From: Ursus arctos
Taxonomy: Eukaryota > Chordata > Mammalia > Carnivora > Ursidae
DNA length: 64,000 nt
Assembly: GCF_023065955.2 (NCBI RefSeq)
Contig: NW_026622874.1
Coordinates: forward strand, 24,299,772 to 24,363,771
Direction of reading: 5' to 3'
Part shown: positions 22,630 to 33,559 of the stretch, piece by piece
How positions within the stretch are numbered: position 1 is the stretch's first letter
How the letters are laid out: each line of letters opens with the position of its first letter
Notes under the pieces: generated by a model
Told to the model about the DNA's origin: nothing
Database searches by the model: none
What the model saw: only the letters and a program-made list of their open reading frames with translations
Program-made: the position numbers and the translations under genes

Positions 22630-22880
22630 TTCATTCAGTGGAGGTATAGTGATCCCTAGGCCCTGGGCCATGGGCTGGGGTACGCAAGGAACTGGGCACT
22701 TAGAGACAGGTAACCAATCAGAGAAATGCGCTGCAGGACATCATCAGAGGAGTAAGGGCAAGACTAGAAGAGCGTACAAGATGCGCGATGTAGAGAAAAC
22801 ACAGTAGAGGGACCAACGGGGAGACGGAATCCGAGGAAAGTCTTCCTTGCTGTGGTGACATGACATGGCCTTCCAAGTGG
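22630..22880 (-). repeat. Possible L2 fragment, antisense
   Basis: The pattern ttcagtggaggtatagtgat, ggccctgggccatgggctgg and gctgtggtgacatgacatgg has the character of an antisense L2 3' region but is strongly diverged. Confidence 0.35.
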
Positions 22881-23133
22881 CTTCAAAACGTATCCTTCTA
22901 TTGACGTTTTTAGGTCAGTTATGTGTGCCGACTAGGAAATTCACAAATAAACTTGCTTCAATTTACAAGTAAATTTGTGTATCCACCTGTGTGTCAAAAA
23001 CCCAAAGTGAGCATACAAAGCTTTAATACATGCATCGTCTGTGCTTTTTGTGTCCAAAAGTTTGAGTTTAGCTTATTTCCGGTTTTGCCTGGTAGACAAA
23101 GTCACTGTTTATTTAATAATATCTACCTTACAA

Positions 23134-23240
23134 ATGTGCTATGAAGATTAAAGATATAAAAATATATTATAACATATGCTGAATATGTTATATATTAGAA
23201 TATATTATATATTATTATATACTATATATCAAAACATATG
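23134..23240 (+). repeat. AT-rich segment, copy A of a pair
   Basis: About 107 bp beginning tgtgctatgaagattaaaga, then alternating TA-rich sequence, ending atatatcaaaacatatg. It aligns end to end by eye with 24729-24843, with a few gaps. The first 25 bp resemble a MIR segment and the remainder does not. Confidence 0.75.
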
Positions 23241-24049
23241 TATTTACAAAGATAATTAGAGGAAGCATATACACAGCCTTTTGCTCTATAAAAATGCCAC
23301 GATGGCCATGTTTACCCGGTTTAGGTACCATCACTTTTGAAAGACAAATGGGAATGGAATCCCCATGACAGGCAAGAAAGGTATGGTATTTTTGGCATTG
23401 AGAATAGCACGTAAAAGGCACGAGCATGGGAAGCCAAATAGCCTATCTGAGAAAACATAGCCAGAATGATATCGATGGGCTGTAGAGTGCAAGGCAAGGG
23501 GGGGTGAACCTGGAGTGGGAGGTAGGAGCCCCATCATAAGGGGTCTGTATGATAGTAACAGCCACAACGAACAGAGCGCACTTTACCTGCAAAACCCCTA
23601 GTACTTCATGCGCCCTGTGTTACTATTCACGTGCTACAGCAGGTAACCTGGGAGGCTAGTATCTGGTATGGTTTAGCTGGAATTCACCCCCAGGACTCTG
23701 CGACCCCACAGCCCACCTCATACACAGGTCCTTTGCCGTACACCCTGATGCGTGTGCCTGGTGCTAAAATACCCTTATGTCACGGAGCTCTTGCTGCAGC
23801 GCAGGGTGGGGGAGCCTGGATGCGGTGGGTGGAGTGGGGAGGGGAGATGGTCTCTGCACCTGTTGGCTAGGGCAGGGAGTAGGAGGAAGCCACCTTAGCC
23901 ACAGCTGGTGGTGGGCTGGGTCTTGCCTACTAGAGGAAACTGCTGCCTCTGGGTGGTGCTCAGTTCTGAGGTTAAGTCAAAGGAGTTTTATTTCAGTAAT
24001 AATTCTTTCCCTGGGCTTCCCACAGCCGCCTAATCCGTTTCCTACCAAC
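23241..24049. other. No assignable feature
   Basis: Unassigned. A G-rich patch (gggtggagtggggaggggag) lies at 23826-23845. Overlapping open frames at 23631-24115 in two frames show no domain. Confidence 0.4.
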
Positions 24050-24600
24050 CTTCCTTCTCTCTGCAAATCATCTTTACCACCATTCAAATGTGACCTCCCT
24101 CACTTCCCTACTTAATGAAATTCTCCTGCAGATCCTCATTGCCTTTGGAAGAAAGCCCAATTCTACACGGTCTTTTGCTGGCACACAAAATGCTTCCTGG
24201 AGATGGTCCTGCCCACCCACTTGGGCTCTGTCTCCCTCCACTCACTAGGCTTCCACACTGCGTGGTCTGCTGTCCCACACCTCGTGTCTTTCTAGGTCCT
24301 GAAATTCCTGCCTGAAATCTCTGCTCTAATTTGCCTGGGACTGTCTCAGAAAGCTGGATTTCCCCCCAAGCTATGTATAACTCCTCTTCCCCCATACCAC
24401 CACTACAACCGCATTCTTTGAAAATCTACTTACTCTTCAGGATGGCTCACACACCACCTCCTCCAGGAAGCCTTGCCTGACTTCAGGCGAGGCTAAAGGC
24501 CTCTCTTTTGTTCTCCCAGCATCCTTTATATACACTTTGCTATCTATGCACTTGTTATTACTCCCTTTTAATTGGGAGTTAGGGTCAACTCCTAGCCTGG
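24050..24600 (+). repeat. L2 distal region
   Basis: Sense L2: cttgcctgacttcaggcgag, acctcctccaggaagccttg, agcatcctttatatacactt, in 3'-terminal order. Upstream blocks such as ttgcctttggaagaaagccc match its distal ORF2. A MIR lies after it, and an L2 terminus follows the MIR. Confidence 0.7.
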
Positions 24601-24639
24601 CTTCTTCCTACTTGACCTACTTGAGTTCAGAATAAAGCC

Positions 24640-24930
24640 CTTACTACTTGAATTTAGGCAAATTACTTCATCTCTGATACCTCAATTTACTCATCTATAA
24701 AAGGGAATGAAAATAATCTCTACGTTTTAATGTGCTATGAAGATTAAAGATTTAAAATGTTAAGAATATATTATAACATATATTAAATATATTACATATT
24801 AGAATATATTATTTTATATTATAATTATATATCAAAACCCATGTTAAAATACAGGTTACAATACTGTCTACAATGCGTTGCATAGTGTAAGCACTAACTA
24901 AATGGCAGTTATTATTCTATTATTATTGCT
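24640..24930 (+). repeat. MIR carrying the AT-rich segment
   Basis: Sense MIR: aggcaaattacttcatctctgatacctcaa, tcatctataaaagggaatga, then after the AT-rich stretch the terminal cgttgcatagtgtaagcact with ggcagttattattctattat. The AT-rich block (24755-24840) sits within it. Confidence 0.65.
24729..24843 (+). repeat. AT-rich segment, copy B of a pair
   Basis: Begins tgtgctatgaagattaaaga exactly as copy A at 23134 and ends atatatcaaaacccatg. It has an extra gttaag-type stretch early on. About 1.6 kb from copy A in direct orientation. Confidence 0.75.
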
Positions 24931-25030
24931 CATCCATACTAGACTCTTAGTGCCTTGAGGGCTGTGATTTATTCAATACTTAGTATACTACCTGGCATTT
25001 GGTGGGCATTTAATAGATATTTGGATCTGT
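24931..25030 (+). repeat. L2 3' terminus
   Basis: Sense L2 end: actagactcttagtgccttgagggctgtga, then ctacctggcatttggtgggcatttaatagata. Probably the same L2 copy as 24050-24600, split by the MIR. Confidence 0.6.
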
Positions 25031-25899
25031 ATCTCTCCTCTTCTTTCATTGTTGGCTTTGCCACTTCGGGTCCTCAATCTGAACTTTTCTTTTTAAAAAT
25101 TAAGACAAGAAGAAAGGGAAAAAAAGATATTTGCATTTATATCTAGAGATTTCTCAGCCCTGGGCCATCGTCCAGGCCCCCAGGGACTGCAGGAAGATGT
25201 TATTTCCATAGATAAGAGAGCACTGGCACCTACCCTAGTCTTTCCCACCGGTCTACCTCCCTCGCCCCTTGCAGAGACCTCTTCCTGCTTTTCCTGCCTC
25301 TTCTCTCCACTCCTGGGATCTTTGAAGATTTTCAAAGAATATGGTCATAGTGGTGGTGGTATGGGGAGTAGAGGAGTGTGTATGTAGCTTGGGGGTGGGG
25401 AGGAACTGACTTTCTGAGACAGTCCTGGGAGAGATTAAGAAAGACCAGGTTGTATATTTCCCCTGAGGGCCTGGAGGCTTAGGAAGCTTTATCTGAACAG
25501 GAGTATCCACCTGACCTGGAAGGCAGAGCTGAGCGATCACTGCTGATTTTGTTGAGCATTTGAAGTCCTGAGACTAGGGAGTTCATTCATCAGATAAGGG
25601 CTCAGGGTGGGTGAGGAGCTGGACTAATGAAGTCTTTACTGTGACTCTATCTTCCAAATCCATCTAGTATTAACTATGGCACAAAAGAATCGTTTAAATC
25701 CTGATTTGTGATTTTATTTATGTAAAAGATCATGCAAAGATATAAAACAATGAAATCACTTTGAATGAACAGTCTTTATTCAAGACTATAATTACACAGA
25801 AGAAAAAAGTGCAGTTGGAAGCATTTTAATATTTGTAGTATTTCACAATAAAAAAGGTTTAGTTCAAGACTTTTGGTCACTTTTGCATTGGGTTATCTG
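25031..25899. other. No assignable feature
   Basis: Unassigned. An antisense open frame of 95 codons at 25253-25540 has no known domain. AT content rises toward the right edge. Confidence 0.4.
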
Positions 25900-27115
25900 T
25901 TTTTTTTTTTTTTCTTGCTGATTTCCAAAATTTCTTTAATAATTCTGGCTATGATTGTAGTTATATTTTCTCACCCAGAAGCCGGTTGGTTTTTTTTTTT
26001 TTATCCTTTTTTGTGGTGTCCTTTGATGAACAGAATATTTAAATATTCAGGAAGTCTATGTTATCACTCTTTTCCTTTATGGGTCATCTTCATTGTGTTC
26101 TCTTTAAAAAGGCTTTGCCTATTCCAAGTTCATGGCCATATTTTATGGTCTTCTTCTGTAAGCTGCATTATAAAAGAGAATGTCCAGATGGCTGATACAC
26201 CATGAAAAATGCTCAGGATCATTACTCATCAGGAAAAACAAATGAAAACTGTAAGGAGGTACCTTTCTACTGGAAGAGCTACAAATAAATAAATCCAACA
26301 GAAATGTACAACACCGAATGTCGGAGAGGAAGTGGGGTGTGTGGACTTCTCGTACCCGGCCTGTGGGTGGGTACGTTAACACAGCAAGTTCGCACAGTCA
26401 CGTGGGGAAACTTTTGGGCAATATCTACTAAAGCCAACATGTGCTTCCCCTGTGACTTAACAATTTCCTAAGTTAACACACAACAGAAAGGTGTAGACAT
26501 GAGCACCGAAACACAAAAGTGCTCACTGCATTTTTTTAGTCACCATAGTTCAAAATTGGAAACCATGCACATGTCTTTCAATAGTGGGATGTATAAATGC
26601 ATGTAGCAGACATATTTTATTTTTTAAGATTTTACATATTTATTTGAGAGAGAGCGAGAGAGAGCATGAGCAGGGGGACCCTGAGATCATGACCTGAGCC
26701 GAAGGCAGTTGCTTAACCAACTGAGCCACCCAGGCATCCCTGTAGCATATATATATATTCAATGGAATACTATACAGTAATGAAAAAGACCAAACTCTTA
26801 GGGCATGCGAAAACATATCTGAATCTCATCACGTAATACTGAGTGAAAATAGCCAGACAGAAAAGAGAAAATACTGTATGATTGTATTTATATGAAGTTC
26901 AAGAACAGAAAAACCTGGTCTGTGGTGAAAGAAGTTGGGATCCTTGTTATCTTTGGTGGCGGTGGGGTTGACTAGAAAGGGGCAGAAGGAAACTTCTGGG
27001 GTACAGAGAACATTGGTATAGCTTGATCTGGGTAGTAGCTTTATGGTTGTATATGTTTGTAAAGATTGATCCAGTGTCACTCAAAGGTTTGGACGTTACT
27101 TCAATAAAGAGTTAA
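25900..27115 (+). mobile_element. Old L1 (L1M-type), apparently 5'-inverted, with a SINE inside
   Basis: 25900-26165 reads as antisense L1 ORF2 (gtggtgtcctttgatgaaca). From about 26165 old L1 sequence runs in sense: aatggaatactatacagtaa, tactgtatgattgtatttat, cttgatctgggtagtagctt, ending acttcaataaagagttaa. The two parts could be one inverted copy or two insertions. Frames are destroyed. Confidence 0.65.
26609..26740 (-). mobile_element. Can-SINE with internal deletion
   Basis: Antisense SINE of only about 130 bp. The purine-rich part gcatgagcagggggaccctgag shows the middle of the body missing. It inserts into the old L1. The flanks repeat tgtagca at 26602-26608 and 26741-26747. Confidence 0.85.
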
Positions 27116-27589
27116 GGGGAAAAAATGTTAGTTAATAAAATATTTGAGTTGTAATTTTTACCATTCATTGATAATAGAAGTTGAAAGAGCATTATTTTGC
27201 TTACATTTGTGTGTTTGAAGAATGCAGCTTATTCAGTCATTCCAATGTTCACCCATCTGATTCATTCTGATACTGTCTGCAGGAATATCAGAGGACCTCT
27301 GGATCCCTTCTGGTCCTAAGATATAATGAATTGGCTGAGATCATGTGCAGTAATAATAATATCCTGTGATTATAAAGGCAATATGATTAAAAAAAACTTG
27401 TTTGAGGTGTGTATGATAATAGTATTGTCCTTGATTATGAAGGCTATCCTATGTAGAATATTTTGAGGTTTTTTTTCAGGAGTGTTGATTTGATTTACAT
27501 TGACTTTGCTATTTTCTGTAGAAAATATCCAAATATTTGGATCTTTTGTTAGACCTTTCAAAGAGCTTTCCCATGTATTATGGGCCTGC

Positions 27590-28050
27590 TGTCTGATGGC
27601 TTAATATTCTAGTAGGATAGAGTGACCTTAAGCAAGTACGGGTACAGGAGTGCTAAGAAGGGGACATAGAGTTTGACCTAAGGGGTCCAGCCTAGCTTAG
27701 GGGACGTCGAAGAGTTCCCTGGAGCACCTGGCATCTAACTTAAGAAGAGTTTAAGGTTGCCAGGTAAAGTGGAACGATGGAGGCCATTTGGACAGGGGGT
27801 TCACACATTCCAAAGCTACAAGAATAAAGAGCTACATGTTGCTTTGGAAGGAAAAAAAGACAATCCAGTGGGTCAGACGAGAGAGTTTGAGGAGAGATCT
27901 AGGAGGTGTTAGATAGTGGGCAAGGCTCTGTTTGCCCTGTTAAGGACACTGGATTTTATCCTAGTGTACGATGAAGCCATGGGAGGTTTTGTTAAGCAAA
28001 TACATTGATCATATGTGTATTTTAAGCAAATCGAACTGGAATAGGGACAA
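27590..28050 (-). repeat. L2 region, antisense
   Basis: Antisense L2 blocks in order: cacattccaaagctacaaga, agtgggcaaggctctgtttg, ggacactggattttatccta, acgatgaagccatgggaggt. It lies directly left of ERV LTR A. Confidence 0.55.
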
Positions 28051-28130
28051 CTGTCTCCTTTTGGTAGGACCCGGGGATAAGAAGTGGAGTCAGAACTAGA
28101 ATGCGGCTCTCTAAGGGGCTGCTCCCTTAC

Positions 28131-28336
28131 TGTTCCGGGATTTTTTCTCTGACAGTGCCTGTGGTTCTTGGTCACGCCGCTTAGAAGAATGAAGAGGTAG
28201 ACCAGACAGAGTGGTGGGCAGTAAAGCCAGGTTTATTGAACAATAGCAAGGTGATGGTACAAAGCTCCCGAGGAGGAAGGGGACTGGAGTTTCCACGTCT
28301 AGGGGTTTGTAATGGGCTTCTTAGAGGGCTGTTTTA
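28131..28336 (-). mobile_element. ERV1-like solo LTR A, left part (3' end of LTR)
   Basis: On the minus strand this reads ctggctttactgcccaccac, ctctgtctggtctacctctt, tcattcttctaagcggcgtg and ends near cccggaaca. The reverse complement of aataaa at 28232-28237 is the LTR polyadenylation signal. It matches the plus-strand LTR at 33672-34066. No gag, pol or env is attached. Confidence 0.85.
28320..28336. repeat. Left target-site duplication of L1 in LTR A
   Basis: The 17-mer cttagagggctgtttta occurs here and at 29363-29379. Confidence 0.95.
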
Positions 28337-29362
28337 TTTTATTTTATTATTTTTTTAATGATTTTTTATTATATTATGTTAGTCACCATACAGTACATCC
28401 CTGGTTTCCGATGTAAAGCTCGATGATTCATTAGTTGTGTATAACACCCAGTGCACATGCAATACGTGCCCTCCTTACTACCCATCACCGGTCTATCCCA
28501 TTCCCCCACCCCCCTCCCCTCTGAGGCCCTCAGTTTGTTTCTCATAGTCCATAGTCTCTCATGTTTCATTCCCCCTTCTGATTACCCCCCCTTTCTTTAT
28601 CCCTTTCTTCCCCTACCGATCATCCTAGTTCTTATGTTCCATAGATGAGAGAAATCATATGATAGTTGTCTTTCTCTGCTTGACTTATTTCACTTAGCAT
28701 TATCTCCTCCAGTGTCGTCCATGTTGCAGCAAATGTTGAGAACTCGTTCTTTCTGATAGCTGAGTAATATTCCATTGTATATATGGACCACAACTTCTTA
28801 ATCCAGTCATCCGTTGAAGGGCATCTTGGCTCCTTCCACGATTTAGCTATTGTGGACATTGCTGCTATGAACATTGGGGTGCATATGGCCCTTCTCTTTA
28901 CTACGTCTGTATCTTTGGGGTAAACACCCAGTAGTGCAATGGCTGGATCATAGGGTAGCTCAATTTTTAACTTTTTAAGGGACCTCCACACTGTTTTCCA
29001 GAGTGGCTGTACCAACTTGCATTCCCACCAATAATGTAGGAGGGATCCCCTTTCTCCACATCCTCTCCAACTATTGCTGTTTCTTGCCTTGTCTATTTTT
29101 GCCATCCTAATTGGCGTAAGGTGGTATCTCAGTGTGGTTTTGATTTGAATTTCCTTGATGGCTAATGATTTTGAACATTTTTTCATGTGTCTGTTAGCCA
29201 TTTGTATGTCTTCATTGGAAAAGTGTCTGTTCATATCTTCTGCGCATTTTTTGATTTGTTTGTTTCTCGTGTATTGAGTTTGAAAAGTTCTTTGTAGATC
29301 TTGGATACCAGTCCTTTATCTGTAGTGTCATTTGCAAATATATTCTCCCATTCCGTGGGCTG
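28337..29362 (-). mobile_element. 5'-truncated L1 inserted in LTR A
   Basis: About 1.03 kb of antisense L1. It has an A-tail complement (tttattttattattttttta), a complete 3' UTR (gttagtcaccatacagtaca, acacccagtgcacatgcaat) and distal ORF2 ending at ttctcccattccgtgggctg. No inversion. It is flanked by a perfect 17-bp duplication. One of the youngest L1 copies here judging by its long open ORF2 segment. Confidence 0.95.
28632..29234 (-). pseudogene. L1 ORF2 C-terminal segment, open for 200 codons
   Basis: Uninterrupted frame for the C-terminal third of ORF2p, ending at the natural stop after [29 protein letters not shown] is near the start. The cysteine-rich motif reads [18 protein letters not shown]: the first cysteine of the usual C-x3-C-x7-H-x4-C is serine. 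No endonuclease or reverse transcriptase core is present, so it cannot be active. The openness reflects a recent insertion. Confidence 0.9.
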
Positions 29363-29550
29363 CTTAGAGGGCTGTTTTAATCTGATTAACCCTCGCTGTG
29401 CCTGTCATCCAATCAGGTTTTTGTCACCTATGTATTCATGGGAAAGGGTGGAGGTATCCTTCCAGGTGGTATAAAATCTTTTTAAGGGTGGTTTCTTTTT
29501 AGTGTAAGGGCCCCTTTTCCCTGCCTGCCTGCCTTGCAACTAGCCTTCAA
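29363..29550 (-). mobile_element. ERV1-like solo LTR A, right part (5' end of LTR)
   Basis: On the minus strand: aaggcaggcaggcagggaaa, the accacctggaaggatacctc block, ccaccctttcccatg, then gacaaaaacctgattggatg. These match the start of LTR B at 33672. The first 17 bases are the L1 target duplication. The 5' boundary is diverged, and I find no matching host duplication. Confidence 0.8.
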
Positions 29551-30269
29551 GTTGTCTATTCTTTGTCAGTCTTGGACGAGAGTGAAAAGGGAACTCGATG
29601 TGGGATGGGAAGCTCAAAAGCATAGCTGGCCGCCTTTCCCTTCTTTCCTGGTTCCTGGTTTCTGTATCCTAGACAGAGAGGCGGCCTGACTTGGATTCGT
29701 GGCAGACACCTTAACAGAGGAACCCATCCTGCAGGGCTTACCTCCAAAGCAAGACTTTTTGATGCTTTTTGTTGATTTTATCTAGAAATACTTTTTTAGA
29801 AAAAAGCAAGAATTCCTCAAATAATGGGTTCCCAAAAGACCCACTTGAAGTTCTGTGAAAGGGTAAATGTCACTTTGGAGAGTTGTAAAAGCCCATTCAT
29901 CTCTTTCCAGAACAGAGCTCAGGTTAATGAATTGGAAAGCAGAGGTATTTTCCAGGACAGACAATGGTTTTTGAAAGGGAGAAGAAGGACAAGGAGAAGG
30001 AGGAAGAGGAGAGCAAGAGGGAGGAGAGGGAGAAGGAGGGGGAGAAGAAGAGGGGGAAGGAGAGGGAGAAGGAGAACCAGAGGGAGAGGAGAGGGAGGGA
30101 AAGGGGAAGCAGAAGGAGAGGAAGAAGGAGAAGGAAGAGTAAGGGGAGGAAGAGTTATAGAAATGTCACTTTTTGAAAGCGCACTCTACGCTCCTTGCTC
30201 CTACTTCTTCAGGTCCACTAACTCCTGATACCGGGGGAATATGCCTGTGTTCCCACTAATCTACTGAAA
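29551..30269. other. Unassigned, holding a purine tract
   Basis: Apart from the polypurine tract listed separately, nothing recognisable. The open frames of 134 and 70 codons here are Lys/Glu/Arg/Gly artefacts of that tract. Confidence 0.5.
29970..30163 (+). repeat. GA-rich polypurine tract
   Basis: About 190 bp composed almost wholly of A and G (gaaagggagaagaaggacaa onward), with imperfect GGAGAA units and few pyrimidine breaks. Such tracts can form intramolecular triplex DNA under superhelical stress (general knowledge, not shown here). Confidence 0.92.
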
Positions 30270-31010
30270 CCACTCCTGCTCATTTCATCAAGGACTCCCT
30301 TTTGCAAATCCAGCAACTTCTTCTGCTGCCCACGAAAAACCAACTGAGCTCCCTAACCTAAGAGTTCAATGTCACGAAGTCCTATTAAGTCTATAGCCAA
30401 GATCTTTCTTCCTGCTACATCACCCTTGACTTGTTTTCAAGCTAGCATTTCTCTATGCCAGGGCATCCTTCCTCATGGTTGCCAATGATCACTTTTATAG
30501 CACACATTCGATGAGCTCTCTCCCTTCTTTGAAGTCCGTGAAGTCCCTGAAGGCTCCTCGTCAGCTCCAGAATAAAGTGTCACCCCCTGACTGTGGTTCA
30601 TAGGGCCATCCACAGTCGAGTCCCGGCTCGTTTGTCAAGGGTCTGCCCTGCATTCCGCCTTCCACACAGACATGCTTGTGGTGCCTACCTCTGCGTTGGC
30701 CCTTGCTGTTCTGTTCCTCATGGCTTCACCCTCTCTTCACATCTAACAGACTCTTCTCCCCTCTTAAAAGCTGCCTCCTCTCTGTGACTTCTCCTGACGC
30801 TTATCTTCAGGACCCCAATAGAATAAATCACTTTCTCTGCTCCCTCCGTGCTTTGTACCTGCCTCTTTTACAGCAGCTACTGCAGGGTTTTATAACTCTT
30901 TTCCTCACTCTTTGTGTCTTCCTCTCCCGGGGCCTCTCCCGATTCCTCATCATAATCTGCAGAGTGCCTGGTGGATAGTAAGCACTCAGTAATGTGTATG
31001 TTTTAATGCT
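30270..31010 (+). repeat. L2, distal ORF2 to 3' end
   Basis: Sense L2 for about 740 bp: ttctgctgcccacgaaaaac, gctccagaataaagtgtcac, tagggccatccacagtcgag, tctgccctgcattccgcctt. The end is agagtgcctggtggatagtaagcactcagtaatgtg. Confidence 0.7.
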
Positions 31011-31427
31011 TCCTCCCTCTTGTGTTTCTGACCCCTTTTCAGTAAACTGATTAAAGGTGTAGACAAAGCCCAACTCATATTTTTCCCAGCTGAGCAAGTG
31101 CAAATGGACACAGCAGGCCTTGAGAAATAGTAACGAGAGTGAAAGATCAAGGGCTGAGAGAACAAAGAACACATTGAGGTTTTTTCAGTAGGGGTGACTG
31201 GAATTGCACCACCCCCAAGTGCTAGCTCAGAAAATAACAGTAGTGCTTTACAGCCAGTCCCTTCTTACACTTTCCAAACTGTAGGCCAGCTGGTGTTAAC
31301 AACATCATGGTGAGTGAGCCAAATGGTGTATGCGTGTGCTGGTGGGCATGTTTTTGGTGAAGAGGGGGTGGAATTATATCTGTTTGGGAGGTGGGAAGCA
31401 TGGCTGGAACTGGACAACTGATCCTCT

Positions 31428-31728
31428 AATGCAGGGCTGACTGACTTTCTCTGCAGATGGTTAAGTATTTTAGGCCTTCTTCATAGGCATAAGCAGGCAT
31501 AGAAGATATGTGAATGAATGAGCAAGACCGTGTGAAAGAAGAACATATGGAGGCTGAAATGTGAATTTCATATACTTTTCATATGCTGTAAAATATTATT
31601 CTTCTTTTGATATTTTTGCCCAGCCTTTTAGAAATGTAACAAACATGCTTAGCTCTCTGGCCATACAAAAGCAGGTGTCAGGTAGGGTTTGGTCCAGTAG
31701 TCATAGTTTGCTACCTCTGCTGTAGTGC
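31428..31728. mobile_element. hAT-Charlie element, MER20-like
   Basis: Terminal and internal blocks fit this group: ggttaagtattttaggcctt, gaatttcatatacttttcat, aaatattattcttcttttga, and at the right end tggccatacaaaagcaggtg with tcatagtttgctacctctgc. It is non-autonomous. The exact subfamily is not certain. Confidence 0.65.
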
Positions 31729-31814
31729 TGAGTCTATTACTCTGCTACCCTGAGTAGCTTTACTGGGAGTGAAGCCATGTGGAGAGTGCTGACCTAAAGA
31801 TATCATCATGGCAG

Positions 31815-32010
31815 CCTAACTTCCTGAGGGCTTGCTGAGTGCCAGGCTCAGTACTCTCTCAATTATTTCTTACCACAACCCTGTGAAGAAGGAACTAGGA
31901 GCATGTCTATTTACAGGTAATCAGACTGGTCACCCAGTTTGTAACTCTGAGAGCCAGGCTTTTGAAGGCTATTTCGTTCTGAGGTGCAGGTACTTACCAC
32001 TACCCCGCAC
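31815..32010 (-). repeat. MIR, antisense
   Basis: Antisense MIR order: gagtgccaggctcagtactc, ttcttaccacaaccctgtga, tttacaggtaatcagactgg, gccaggcttttgaaggct. Confidence 0.7.
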
Positions 32011-33499
32011 GGCTTCCTGTGGCAAAGTAGCATTGCTATAGAAATCGTATGTGATGGGTTATGTTTTTCAAGAATACAGACATTTTTACCCGAAAGCAAT
32101 CAATTTTTCAAAAGAAAAACTAGAGACAAAGAAGACTGAAGGACAGATGTGCTCATATCCTGTTGTGGGAAAATTGGCTCGGAATTTTCCAAGACTTAAT
32201 AACTTTTCTGAACTTGTTATCCAATTCCTTCCCCCAGGAGTTTGCAGGAATGCAGAGTTAATCTTTGCACTCTCCAGAAGGACGCTTCCCTCACTGCCTT
32301 CGACTACCTCACACTGCTTCCCACCACCAACACACACACACACACACACGCACACACACACACACCCCCTTGGGTGTGATTGTGAAACTACTGTCAAGCA
32401 ATCTATTTGGTATTAGAACCTAAAGAACAAATGTCAACCTATTCTCACTTCCAGAAAGGGCCCTACCGGGTAAATGCAAATGTGGGCAATACCTCACTTC
32501 CTGTACCTCACCCCACCACACGTCTGTGCATGTTTTTTCTTCCCCTCTGCTTCCATAGTTTCTCCTTCTTGGCCAGTCACCCACTCTGGACTCAACACTG
32601 AGGGCTGCTCAAGGGTCAGACCACTGTAAGAGTGTAATGGGGGTGGGGGGTGGCATGGAGCTGCATGAGCCCAGATGCCTTCTCTACACTTCTGGGAGGT
32701 CCGCTCCAAGCTTTTCTTCTCTGCCACTACCAGCCCCACCCTCCACTTCCTCCCTGACCTCTCAAGCTAGTTCCTCTATAAGAGCTGGGGTGTGATTGTC
32801 ACCCCCTCCCGTAGGAGCTGCAGGCTCTGGAGCAACAAGCCCAGATTGTTAGTCCAGGATAGAATAAAGTTGGGGGTGGGGGTGGGAGCTAGAGTTTGGG
32901 TGAAGGAGATAAGAGAAACACAAAAGGGAATGTAGAAGATCCGACAATGAGTAGACTATGTTGGGGCTGGAGGAGGTGGGGTCCTCCTCCCTGAGCTGTC
33001 TTGAACCTTGCCACCTCTTCCTGGTTGTCTCCCCGCTCTTCTCTTTCCAGCCTTAGAGGTCCTTGGAAATGTGCCAGGTTGTGAGCAGAGCAGTTTCAAT
33101 TCTTTATTAGAAATCCCCTTCTTGGCTCCTTGGCCTCACTCCCCTCCTATTCCTGATTTCTCCCTTCCCCGTTTTCTAATGAATTTTTCTGGAGCAAGGT
33201 TGGGGCAGGCTAGGGTTTAGGGCTCAGCTGGGGAGCCATTGGTGGCCTCTAGGCCTATCACTGATCTTGGTTCCTGCAGAATCTACCTGCCTGAGCTCCC
33301 TCTCCTGGGTGGCTTTCGCCTCAGTCTCTGCCCTCAGATAAGGGTAATGTGTGGACGCTGTGCTGAGCCACAGGAAGGAGGGTGGAGCCATGGGGTCAGA
33401 AGACCCAAAGGCCTTTGTGCTCAGCTTTCGCTTGATGAGAATGAGTTGGGGCAAGGTGAGCTACATTTGAAAATCAAATTTAAAAAATTATTCCTCTCA
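32011..33499. other. Unassigned apart from a CA repeat
   Basis: Contains the (CA)n repeat listed separately and a G-rich stretch at 32872-32888 (gggggtgggggtggga). Open frames of up to 121 codons overlap the CA repeat. I see no gene. Confidence 0.45.
32331..32364 (+). repeat. (CA)n microsatellite
   Basis: About 17 CA units with one CG interruption (acacgcacac). Confidence 0.95.
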
Positions 33500-33559
33500 T
33501 CCAACATTACTAGAGTCACATTTGCTCATGGTAAAAACACATAACAACCATAACAACAA

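Noticed and set aside
30000..30228. Charged 134-codon open frame (Arg/Lys/Glu/Gly-rich)
   Set aside because: It is simply the polypurine tract read in frame; composition explains it.
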